NCBI RefSeq assembly: GCF_030817495.1 | Contig: NZ_JAUSZK010000001.1 | Location: 1,405,001-1,469,000, forward strand | DNA: 64,000 nucleotides | Source: Streptomyces sp. V3I7 | GTDB lineage: Bacteria > Actinomycetota > Actinomycetes > Streptomycetales > Streptomycetaceae | Direction: 5' to 3' | Shown here: positions 53,013 to 64,000 of the stretch, in pieces | How positions within the stretch are numbered: position 1 is the stretch's first letter | Layout of the letters: each line of letters opens with the position of its first letter | The notes under the pieces: model-generated | The model's database searches: none | Told to the model about the DNA's origin: nothing | The model's input: only the letters and a program-made list of their open reading frames with translations | Position numbers and translations under genes: made by a program

Positions 53013-54585
53013 GCGGGGGACTCCTCGTCGCCGGCACCACCTCCGACGCCGGCAAGAGCGTCGTCACCGCCGGGATCTGCCGGTGGCTGGCGCGCCAGGG
53101 CGTCAAGGTCGCGCCGTTCAAGGCGCAGAACATGTCCCTCAACTCGTTCGTGACGCGCGAGGGCGCGGAGATCGGGCGGGCGCAGGCCATGCAGGCCCAG
53201 GCCTGCCGCGTCGAGCCGACCGCGCGGATGAACCCCGTGCTGCTCAAGCCGGGCAGCGACCGCAGCAGCCAGGTCGTGCTGCTCGGCAAGCCGGTCGGCG
53301 AGCTGAGCGCGCGCGGGTTCTTCGGGGGGCCTGGGGGGTCGTCCGGGTCGTCCCCCGGGAAGGAACTGCGCGGCGGACAGCGGGAGCAACTGCTCGGCAC
53401 CGTGCTGGACAGCCTCGCCGAACTGCGCGGCAGCTACGACGCGGTGATCTGCGAGGGGGCCGGGTCCCCCGCCGAGATCAATCTGCGGCGTACCGACATC
53501 GTCAACATGGGTATCGCGCGCGGCGCCCGGCTGCCCGTGCTCGTGGTCGGCGACATCGACCGGGGCGGCGTCTTCGCCTCCTTCTTCGGCACGGTCGCCC
53601 TGCTCGCGCCCGAGGACCAGGAGCTGGTCGCCGGGTTCCTGGTCAACAAGTTCCGCGGCGACGTCGGCCTGCTCGAGCCCGGCCTGGACATGCTGCACGG
53701 GCTCACCGGACGCCGGACGTACGGCGTCCTGCCCTTCCAGCACGGGCTCGGCATCGACGAGGAGGACGGGCTGCGGGTGTCCCTGCGGGGAGCGGTCCGG
53801 GAGTCCACCGTCGCGCCGCCCGTCGGTGAGGACGTGCTGCGGGTCGCCGTCTGTGCGATCCCGCTCATGTCCAACTTCACCGACGTGGACGCGCTCGCCG
53901 CCGAACCGGGCGTCGTGGTGCGGTTCGTGGACCGGCCCGAGGAACTGGCCGACGCCGATCTCGTCGTGATCCCGGGCACCCGGGGCACGGTGAAGGCGCT
54001 CGCCTGGCTGCGCGAGCGCGGGCTCGCCGACGCGCTCGTGCGCCGGGCCGCGGAGGGACGCCCCGTCCTCGGCGTCTGCGGCGGCTTCCAGATCCTCGGC
54101 GAGCACATCGAGGACGAGGTCGAGAGCCGGGCGGGCCGGGTCGACGGGCTCGGCGTGCTGCCCGTCCGGGTGCGCTTCGCCCGCGAGAAGACCCTCACCC
54201 GGCCGGTCGGCGAGGCCCTCGGCGAACCCGTCGAGGGCTACGAGATCCACCACGGCGTCGCCCACATCACGGGCGGGGAGCCGTTCATCTCTGATGACCA
54301 AGGACACAGCCTGGACGGCTGCCGGGTCGGCCACACCTGGGGCACGCACTGGCACGGCTCGCTGGAGTCGGACGGCTTCCGGCGGGCGTTCCTGCGCGAG
54401 GTGGCGGCCGCCGCGGGCCGCCGTTTCGTGCCCGCCCCCGGCACCTCCTTCGCCGCGCTGCGCGAGGAGCAGCTCGACCGGCTCGGCGACCTGATCGAAC
54501 ACCACGCGGACACGGACGCGCTGTGGCGGCTCATCGAGTCGGGCGCGCCACAAGGACTGCCCTTCATTCCACCGGGAGCGCCCGC

Positions 54586-54589
<4 letters not shown>
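53009..54589 (+). CDS. cobQ: Cobyric acid synthase
   Basis: 526 residues. It amidates the b, d, e and g carboxylates of adenosylcobyrinic acid a,c-diamide with glutamine and ATP. N-terminal dethiobiotin-synthetase-like domain: [25 protein letters not shown] and [13 protein letters not shown]-terminal glutaminase domain with the Cys in [10 protein letters not shown] and the His in [12 protein letters not shown] Gly/Ser/Pro-rich insert ([20 protein letters not shown], about residues 108-127) breaks the usual sequence and is coded by a G-rich run. Overlaps both neighbours by four bases. Confidence 0.96.
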
Positions 54590-58247
<3,658 letters not shown>

Positions 58248-58251
<4 letters not shown>

Positions 58252-60260
58252 CCACCCCCTTTCCGTTCACGGCCGTCGTCGGCCAGGACGATCTGCGGCT
58301 CGCGCTGCTGCTGAACGCGGTCTCGCCAGCGGTCGGCGGCGTCCTCGTACGCGGCGAGAAGGGAACCGCCAAGTCCACGGCCGTACGCGCCCTTTCGGCA
58401 CTGCTGCCGGAGGTCGACGTCGTCTCCGGGTGCCGCTTCTCCTGCGACCCGGCCTCCCCCGACCCCGGCTGCCCGGACGGCCCGCACGAGTCGGGTGCCT
58501 CCGGGCCCCGGCCGGCCCGTATGGTCGAACTGCCCGTCGGCGCCTCCGAGGACAGGCTGGTCGGCGCGCTCGACATCGAGCGGGCGCTCGCGGAGGGCGT
58601 GAAGGCCTTCGAACCGGGCCTGCTGGCCGACGCGCACCGCGGGATCCTGTACGTCGACGAGGTCAACCTCCTCCACGACCACCTCGTGGACCTGCTGCTG
58701 GACGCCGCCGCGATGGGCGCCTCCTATGTCGAGCGCGAGGGTGTCTCCGTACGGCATGCGGCGCGGTTCCTGCTGGTCGGGACGATGAACCCCGAAGAGG
58801 GCGAACTGCGGCCGCAGTTGCTCGACCGGTTCGGGCTGACCGTCGAGGTCGCCGCTTCGCGTGAGCCGGATCAGCGGGTGGAGGTCGTGCGGCGGCGGCT
58901 GGCGTACGACGACGATCCCGCCGGTTTCGCGGCCCGCTGGGCCGACGAGGAGGCCGCCGTCCGGCAACGGATCGTCGCGGCCAGGGAGTTGCTGCCGACG
59001 GTGCGGCTCGGTGACGGGGCGCTGCGGCAGATCGCGGCGACCTGTGCCGCCTTCGAGGTCGACGGCATGCGCGCCGACATCGTGATGGCCCGCACCGCCA
59101 CCGCGCTGGCCGCCTGGGCGGGACGGACCGACGTGCTCGCCGAGGACGTACGGCAGGCCGCGCTGCTCGCGCTGCCGCACCGCAGGCGCCGTAACCCCTT
59201 CGACGCTCCGGGACTTGACGAGGACAAGCTGGACGAGACCCTGGAGGAGTTCTCCGGGAACGGGGACGGGAACGGGGAGGGGGACGACGATCCCGACCCC
59301 GGTCCGGACGGGCCCGGCGGGGGCGGCGGGCAGCCTGCGCCCGACGAGGGGCCGCAGGGCGGGGACACCGGAGCGCAGCCGGAGGCCGGTGAGGGCGGCG
59401 AGCCGCAGGCGACAGGCGCCTCCGAGCAGTCCCCGGCGCGCGCCTGCGAACCCTTCCGCGCCAAGGTGCTGAGCGTGCCCGGGATCGGCGAGGGTGCCGC
59501 CGGACGCCGCTCCCGCGCGAGGACCGAGCACGGGCGGACCACGGGGGCCCGGCGCCCCCAAGGTGCCCTCACCAAGCTGCACTTGGCGGCGACCGTACAG
59601 GCGGCGGCGCCGCATCAGCGGGCGCGGGGCCGGTCGGGTCCCGGGCTGGTCGTCCGCCGGGACGATCTGCGGCAGGCCACCCGCGAGGGACGCGAGGGCA
59701 ACCTCGTGCTGTTCGTGGTCGACGCCTCCGGCTCGATGGCGGCGCGGCAGCGGATGAGCGCCGTGAAGGGTGCCGTGCTGTCGCTGCTGCTGGACGCCTA
59801 TCAGCGGCGGGACAAGGTGGGGCTGGTGACCTTCCGGGGGTCGGCCGCCGATGTCGCGCTGCCGCCCACCTCCTCCGTCGATGCCGCCGCCGCGCGGCTG
59901 GAGTCGCTGCCGACCGGCGGTCGTACGCCGCTGGCCGCCGGACTGCTCAGGGCGCACGAGGTGCTGCGGGTGGAGCGGCTGCGGGATCCGGCGCGGCGGC
60001 CGCTGGTCGTGGTGGTGACCGACGGGCGCGCGACCGGCGGGCCGGAGCCGGTCGCGCTGGCCGGGCGGGCGGCGCGGCTGTTCGCGGCGGAGGGGGTCGC
60101 CTCGGTGGTCGTGGACTGCGAGTCCGGGCCCGTACGGCTGGGCCTGGCCGGGCAGTTGGCCGGTGAGCTGGGCGGCGCGGCGGTGACGTTGGACGGGTTG
60201 CGGGCGGATTCGATCGCCGGGCTGGTCAGGGAAGTTCAGGGCGACAGGAGGGCCGCGTAA
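58248..60260 (+). CDS. Fused ChlI-ChlD-type chelatase ATPase subunit
   Basis: 670 residues. AAA+ domain (about 1-330): Walker A GEKGTAKST, Walker B GILYVDEVNLL, sensor region MNPEEGELRPQLLDRFGL. An acidic, Gly/Pro/Asp-rich linker (about 345-415: GDGNGEGDDDPDPGPDGPGG) joins it to a von Willebrand A domain with the MIDAS motif DASGSM. It is a single-chain equivalent of CobS+CobT or ChlI+ChlD, and should drive CobN with ATP. No separate cobS or cobT is present in the window. GTG start, translation coupled. Confidence 0.92.
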
Positions 60261-60859
60261 TGCCGCAGGGACAGCCGAGTGTGGTGCCGGACGACGGTCT
60301 GACGACGCGCCAGCGGCGCAACCGCCCGCTGGTCGTGGTGCACACGGGCGTCGGCAAGGGCAAGTCGACGGCCGCGTTCGGGCTGGCGCTCAGGGCGTGG
60401 AACCAGGGGTGGCCGGTCGGGGTGTTCCAGTTCGTCAAGTCGGCGAAGTGGAAGGTCGGCGAGGAGCGGGCGCTGCGGGTGCTCGGCGACTCGGGCGAGG
60501 GCGGCAGCGTCGCCTGGCACAAGATGGGCGAGGGCTGGTCCTGGGTGCAGCGGGACGCCCAGATGGACAACGAGGAGAAGGCCCGCGAGGGCTGGGAGCA
60601 GGTCAAGCGGGACCTGGCGGCCGAGACGTACCGGCTGTACGTGCTGGACGAGTTCGCGTACCCGATGCACTGGGGGTGGGTGGACACCGACGAGGTGGTC
60701 GAGGTGCTGCGCGGCCGGCCCGGGACCCAGCATGTGGTGATCACCGGGCGGAACGCGCCGGAGAAGCTGGTGGACCTCGCGGACCTGGTGACCGACATGT
60801 CGAAGGTCAAGCACCCCATGGACGTGGGGCAGAAGGGCCAGAAGGGCATCGAGTGGTGA
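60260..60859 (+). CDS. cobO: Cob(I)yrinic acid a,c-diamide adenosyltransferase
   Basis: 199 residues, CobA/CobO/BtuR family. The P-loop HTGVGKGKSTAAFGLALRAW is reversed relative to kinases; later blocks VFQFVKSAKWKVGEERAL, RLYVLDEFAYPMHWGWVD and HVVITGRNAPEKLVDLADLVT are family-typical. It attaches the 5'-deoxyadenosyl group to cobalt using ATP. Its ATG shares one base with the previous stop codon (TAATG). Confidence 0.95.
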   Translation: MPQGQPSVVPDDGLTTRQRRNRPLVVVHTGVGKGKSTAAFGLALRAWNQGWPVGVFQFVKSAKWKVGEERALRVLGDSGEGGSVAWHKMGEGWSWVQRDAQMDNEEKAREGWEQVKRDLAAETYRLYVLDEFAYPMHWGWVDTDEVVEVLRGRPGTQHVVITGRNAPEKLVDLADLVTDMSKVKHPMDVGQKGQKGIEW

Positions 60860-62238
60860 TGTCGTCGGTGCCTCGGCTGGTCATCGCCGCGCCGTCCTCC
60901 GGCAGTGGCAAGACCACCGTCGCCACGGGGCTGATGGCCGCGTTCACCGCGCGGGGGCTCGCCGTGTCCCCGCACAAGGTGGGGCCGGACTACATCGACC
61001 CCGGCTATCACGCGCTGGCCACGGGGCGGGCGGGGCGGAACCTGGACGCCTACCTGTGCGGTCCCGAGCTGGTCGCCCCGCTGTTCCTGCACGGGGCGCG
61101 GGGGTGCGACCTCGCCGTGGTCGAGGGCGTGATGGGACTGTACGACGGGGCGGCGGGCGAGGGGGAGCTGGCGTCGACGGCCCATGTCGCCAAGCTGCTG
61201 CGGGCGCCGGTGGTCCTGGTCGTGGACGCGTCGTCGCAGTCGCGGTCGGTGGCGGCGCTGGTGCACGGGTTCGCGTCGTGGGATCCGGAGGTACGGGTCG
61301 GGGGCGTGATCCTGAACAAGGTGGGGTCGGACCGGCACGAGGAGCTGCTGCGGGAGGCGCTGGATTCCTCCGGGGTGCCGGTGCTGGGCGCCTTGCGGCG
61401 GGCGCCGCAGGTGGACACACCTTCTCGGCACCTCGGGCTGGTCCCTGTCGCCGAGCGGCACGGTGCCGCTGTCGACTCCGTCGAGGCGATGGCCGCGCAG
61501 GTGGCCCGTGGGTGTGACCTGGCCGCGTTGGAAGCGCTGGCCCGTGCCGCGGGTCCCGTACCAGGGGGCTCCGCCCCCTGGACCCCCGAACCTGTGCCCA
61601 CCCATGACCCGACTCGGTCTGCTGAAGAGCGAGCCCCCGTCGTCGCCGTCGCCGGCGGTTCCGCCTTCACCTTCTCCTACGCCGAGCACACCGAGCTGCT
61701 CACCGCCGCCGGTGCCGAAGTCGTCACCTTCGACCCCCTGCGGGACGAGCAACTGCCCGAAGGCACCGCGGGTTTGGTCATCGGGGGCGGATTCCCCGAG
61801 ATGCACGCCGTGCAGCTGTCCGCCAACGAGCCGCTGCGCAGGGCCGTCGCCGAACTCGCGGAGCGCGGCGCGCCCGTCGCCGCCGAGTGTGCCGGGCTGC
61901 TCTATCTGTGCCGGGAGCTGGACGGGCTGCCCATGTGCGGTGTGCTGGACGCGACCGCGCGGATGACGGACCGGCTGACCCTGGGCTACCGGGACGCGGT
62001 CGCCGTCGGGGACAGCGTGCTGGCGGCAGCGGGGACGCGGATGCGGGGGCACGAGTTCCACCGGACGGTCGTGGAGCCGGGTTCGGGAGCGGCGCCGGCC
62101 TGGGGGGTGCGCGGGCCGGGGCGGCCGCGCGTGGAGGGTTTCGTGCAGCAGGGCGTGCACGCGAGTTATCTGCACACCCACTGGGCGTCCGAGCCCGGTG
62201 TGGCCCGTCGGTTCGTGGAGAGGTGCCGGACGTCATGA
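60859..62238 (+). CDS. cobB: Cobyrinate/hydrogenobyrinate a,c-diamide synthase
   Basis: 459 residues. N-terminal ATPase domain (APSSGSGKTTVATGLMAAF, HKVGPDYIDPGYH, VEGVMGLYDG) and C-terminal glutaminase-like domain (Cys in ECAGLLYLC, His in SYLHTHW). It amidates the a and c side chains. The two domains are joined by a linker (about residues 232-256: GPVPGGSAPWTPEPVPTHDP) coded by a hairpin repeat of intergenic type. Start ATG 60859 or GTG 60856; the GTGATG junction overlaps the cobO stop. Overlaps cobI by four bases. Confidence 0.95.
   Translation: MSSVPRLVIAAPSSGSGKTTVATGLMAAFTARGLAVSPHKVGPDYIDPGYHALATGRAGRNLDAYLCGPELVAPLFLHGARGCDLAVVEGVMGLYDGAAGEGELASTAHVAKLLRAPVVLVVDASSQSRSVAALVHGFASWDPEVRVGGVILNKVGSDRHEELLREALDSSGVPVLGALRRAPQVDTPSRHLGLVPVAERHGAAVDSVEAMAAQVARGCDLAALEALARAAGPVPGGSAPWTPEPVPTHDPTRSAEERAPVVAVAGGSAFTFSYAEHTELLTAAGAEVVTFDPLRDEQLPEGTAGLVIGGGFPEMHAVQLSANEPLRRAVAELAERGAPVAAECAGLLYLCRELDGLPMCGVLDATARMTDRLTLGYRDAVAVGDSVLAAAGTRMRGHEFHRTVVEPGSGAAPAWGVRGPGRPRVEGFVQQGVHASYLHTHWASEPGVARRFVERCRTS
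61561..61581 (+). repeat. Hairpin repeat embedded in cobB
   Basis: CCAGGGGGC (61561-61569) pairs with GCCCCCTGG (61573-61581), loop TCC, followed by ACCCCCG. I recall this GGGGCTCCGCCCCCTGGACC word as one of the commonest intergenic repeats in Streptomyces; here it lies in frame in the interdomain linker. Confidence 0.65.
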
Positions 62239-62984
62239 GCAGCAGGCTGGTCGGGGTCGGGGTCGGTCCGGGTGATCCGGAGCTGGTGACCGTCAAGGGG
62301 GTGGGCGCGCTGCGCGCCGCCGAGGTCGTCGTCGTCCCGGTGATGGCCGTGGCCGACGGGACGGACGGCGGGGAGCCGGGGCGGGCCGAGGCGACCGTGC
62401 TGCACTACGTGTCCGCCGAGAAGGTCGTCCGGGTCGTGTTCGCGCTCAACGAGCGCAGCGACCGGACCCGCCGGGAGGCGGCCTGGGACGCGGCGGGTGA
62501 ACGGGTCGCCGCCCTGCTGCGCGGCCACGGCTCGGTGGCGTTCGCGACGATCGGGGACCCGAACGTGTACTCCACGTTCACGTATCTCGCGCAGACGGTG
62601 GCGGAGCTGGTGCCGGGGCTGGTCGTGGAGACGGTGCCGGGGATCACCGCCATGCAGGACCTCGCGGCCCGGTCGGGGGCCGTGCTGACCGAGGGCACCG
62701 AGCCGCTGACGCTGGTGCCGGTGACGGCGGGGTCGAGGGTGCTGAAGGAGGCGCTCGGCGGGCCGGGGACGGTCGTCGCGTACAAGTTCGGGCGGCAGGC
62801 GCGGGAGGTCGCCGAGGCGCTGCGGGAGAGCGGGCGGCTCGAGGGCGCCGTGTGGGGGTCGGCGCTGGGGCTGGCGGAGGAGTCCATCCGACCGGCCGGG
62901 GAGCTGGACGGGGCGCCGCTGCCGTACCTGTCGACGCTCATCGCGCCCGCGCGGCGCGAGGGCGGCCGGGGCGGCAAGCTGTGA
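62235..62984 (+). CDS. cobI: Precorrin-2 C20-methyltransferase
   Basis: 249 residues, SAM-dependent tetrapyrrole methylase. GVGVGPGDPELVTVKGVGAL (SAM-site loop), IGDPNVYSTFTYLA and VPGITAMQDLAARSG are CobI/CbiL hallmarks. It methylates C20 of precorrin-2, an early ring-modification step, although it comes after the late genes in this operon. It starts four bases inside the end of cobB. Confidence 0.93.
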   Translation: MSSRLVGVGVGPGDPELVTVKGVGALRAAEVVVVPVMAVADGTDGGEPGRAEATVLHYVSAEKVVRVVFALNERSDRTRREAAWDAAGERVAALLRGHGSVAFATIGDPNVYSTFTYLAQTVAELVPGLVVETVPGITAMQDLAARSGAVLTEGTEPLTLVPVTAGSRVLKEALGGPGTVVAYKFGRQAREVAEALRESGRLEGAVWGSALGLAEESIRPAGELDGAPLPYLSTLIAPARREGGRGGKL

Positions 62985-63034
62985 TTCCCTCAAAGGTCTC
63001 GGATGTCCCAGCCGTCCCGGTCGTCTCAGTGGTG

Positions 63035-63766
63035 TCAGCCGGACGACAGTCCGACCACCAGCCAGATGAACGCCACCCCGGCGACCGTGCACAGCAGGGT
63101 CGAGCGGGCGGGGTGCTCGTGGTGGGCCTCGGGGAGGATCTCGGCGGCGGCGAGGTAGAGCAGTGCGCCGCCGAAGAAGCCGAGATAGCCGCCGAGCAGT
63201 TGCTCCGGGATGGTGACGAAGGTGGTCGAGGCGGCGCCGACGACGGGGGCGAAGGCGTCCGCGACGAGCATGGCGATGGCCCTGCGGCGCGCGTTGCCGT
63301 ACAGGCTCGTGATGGTGAAGGTGTTGAAGCCGTCGGCGAAGTCGTGGGCGATCACGGCGAGCGCGACCGAAAGGCCCACGCCGCCGCCGACCTGGAAGGC
63401 CGCGCCGATGGCGATGCCGTCCATGACGCTGTGGCCGACCATCGCGGCGGCCGCCGTGAGGCCCACCTCGGGCACGCGGTGACCGTGCTCGCCGGCGCCG
63501 TGGGCGGCCTGGCGGGCGGCGAGGAGACGTTCCACCAAATGGGCCACAAGAAAGCCGGCCACGAACAGCAGCAGGGCCGCCGGCACGCCGAAGATCTTCC
63601 GCCCGGCCGCCTCCAGCGACTCGGGCAGCAGATCCAGGCCGACCACGCCCAGCATCAGGCCGCCGGCCAGGCCCAGGACCAGGTGGCGGCGGTCGGTCAC
63701 GCGCTGTGCCGTCCAGCCGCCGGCCAGCGTCATCAGGAACGCGCCGAGCGCGACGAGGACCGCCAT
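63035..63766 (-). CDS. ZIP family metal transporter within the cob cluster
   Basis: 243 residues, eight helices. ZIP signatures: helix IV HSVMDGIAIGAAF and helix V HDFADGFNTFT, whose His/Asp residues bind the metal; a His-containing loop (AAHGAGEHGHRVPEVG) lies between helices III and IV. ZIP proteins move Zn2+, Fe2+ or other divalent ions into the cytosol. It is transcribed against its neighbours, between cobI and cobM. A cobalt-uptake role is tempting but unproven; no second B12 riboswitch is visible upstream of it. Confidence 0.9.
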   Translation of the reverse strand: MAVLVALGAFLMTLAGGWTAQRVTDRRHLVLGLAGGLMLGVVGLDLLPESLEAAGRKIFGVPAALLLFVAGFLVAHLVERLLAARQAAHGAGEHGHRVPEVGLTAAAAMVGHSVMDGIAIGAAFQVGGGVGLSVALAVIAHDFADGFNTFTITSLYGNARRRAIAMLVADAFAPVVGAASTTFVTIPEQLLGGYLGFFGGALLYLAAAEILPEAHHEHPARSTLLCTVAGVAFIWLVVGLSSG

Positions 63767-63867
63767 AGGCCCTTGCTATCCGATCGGGGCCCGTTCGCGC
63801 ACGTCCGGAGCGACGCGTGACGGACGTGACGAAGAAGAGCGACAAGAGCAGGAGAGGACCCGTTTCC

Positions 63868-64000
63868 ATGGACGATGCCCCCACCGGCAAGGTGACCTTC
63901 GTCGGGGCCGGTCCCGGCGCCGCCGATCTGCTGACGTTCCGTGCCGCGCGTGCCATCGCCGAGGCCGACGTCGTGATCTGGGCGGCCAGCCTGGTCCAGG
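63868..64000 (+). CDS. cobM: Precorrin-4 C11-methyltransferase, N-terminal part
   Basis: The first 44 residues only; the window ends inside the gene. VTFVGAGPGAADLLTFRAARAIAEADVVIWAASLV is the SAM-binding start of tetrapyrrole methylases, and the VIWAASLV ending is the CobM/CbiF form (cut: GAGPGAADLLT; ADVVIWAASLVQ). It methylates C11 of precorrin-4. GGAGAGG about 12 bases upstream supports ATG 63868. It begins a new plus-strand block after the inverted ZIP gene. Confidence 0.88.
   Translation, partial: MDDAPTGKVTFVGAGPGAADLLTFRAARAIAEADVVIWAASLVQ

Overview
The window is high-GC actinobacterial chromosome, almost certainly Streptomyces. Codons are strongly GC-biased in the third position. 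Development genes (a Spo0M-type protein, a cysteine-free short chaplin, a Gbn-type nucleoid protein) sit among core metabolism. From memory, not by search, the order chpE - two-component pair - serB - inhA/fabG - tldD/tldE - tyrS - moaA - gbn - pit - cob cluster matches the conserved core of Streptomyces chromosomes (the SCO1793-SCO1857 region of S. coelicolor). I see no prophage, integrase, IS transposase, CRISPR array, rRNA or tRNA.

Layout. 1-5.3 kb: 3' end of a spo0M-like gene, a MITE-like element, a PEBP protein, an HNH nuclease, an NfeD/SPFH membrane pair, a lone ABC ATPase and an unknown conserved gene. 5.3-10.7 kb: chaplin, response regulator/sensor kinase, SDR + QueA-like operon, secreted lytic transglycosylase-like protein. 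11-17.7 kb: serB, SixA-like phosphatase, two tiny membrane proteins, divergent MFS/FadR pair, secreted protein, FabI/FabG pair. 18-28.3 kb: tldD-tldE, tyrS, DUF3099, zinc-finger-like small protein, moaA, acetate-type symporter pair, secreted subtilase. 28.4-38.2 kb: CoA-transferase, a decayed stretch, alcohol dehydrogenase, sterol-desaturase-like enzyme, VIT1-type protein, exonuclease-BRCT, SURF1, GH15 glucanase, SDR. 38.2-41.8 kb: a tandem 175-bp duplication and an Asp23/Gls24-AmaP envelope-stress cluster with a divergent partner gene. 41.9-49.8 kb: enoyl-CoA hydratase, Gbn, ABC-F, VOC protein, unknown 470-residue protein, alpha/beta hydrolase, class II aldolase. 50-64 kb: phosphate transporter pair with a PHO-box-like sequence, then a cobalamin riboswitch and the overlapping operon cbiB-cobQ-cobN-chlID-cobO-cobB-cobI, an inverted ZIP transporter and the start of cobM.

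How genes work together. The cob genes cover amidation (cobB, cobQ), cobalt chelation (CobN with a fused ChlI-ChlD ATPase), adenosylation (cobO), aminopropanol attachment (cbiB) and early ring methylation (cobI, cobM), all behind one B12-sensing leader. fabG and fabI are two reductive steps of type II fatty-acid synthesis. The Asp23 cluster encodes two Asp23 proteins, a DUF6286 protein, an AmaP anchor and a small membrane protein.

No wholly new defence or biosynthetic system is evident. The observations most worth following are: a divergent 'P10-family' gene that reads as two degenerate Asp23 domains next to the Asp23 operon; a MITE-like 203-bp element with perfect 18-bp ends; a possible leaderless MAILLAH leader peptide upstream of an ABC-F gene; a hairpin that buries the SURF1 start codon; a frame-disrupted gene remnant near 30 kb; and an intergenic-type hairpin repeat domesticated as the interdomain linker of CobB.
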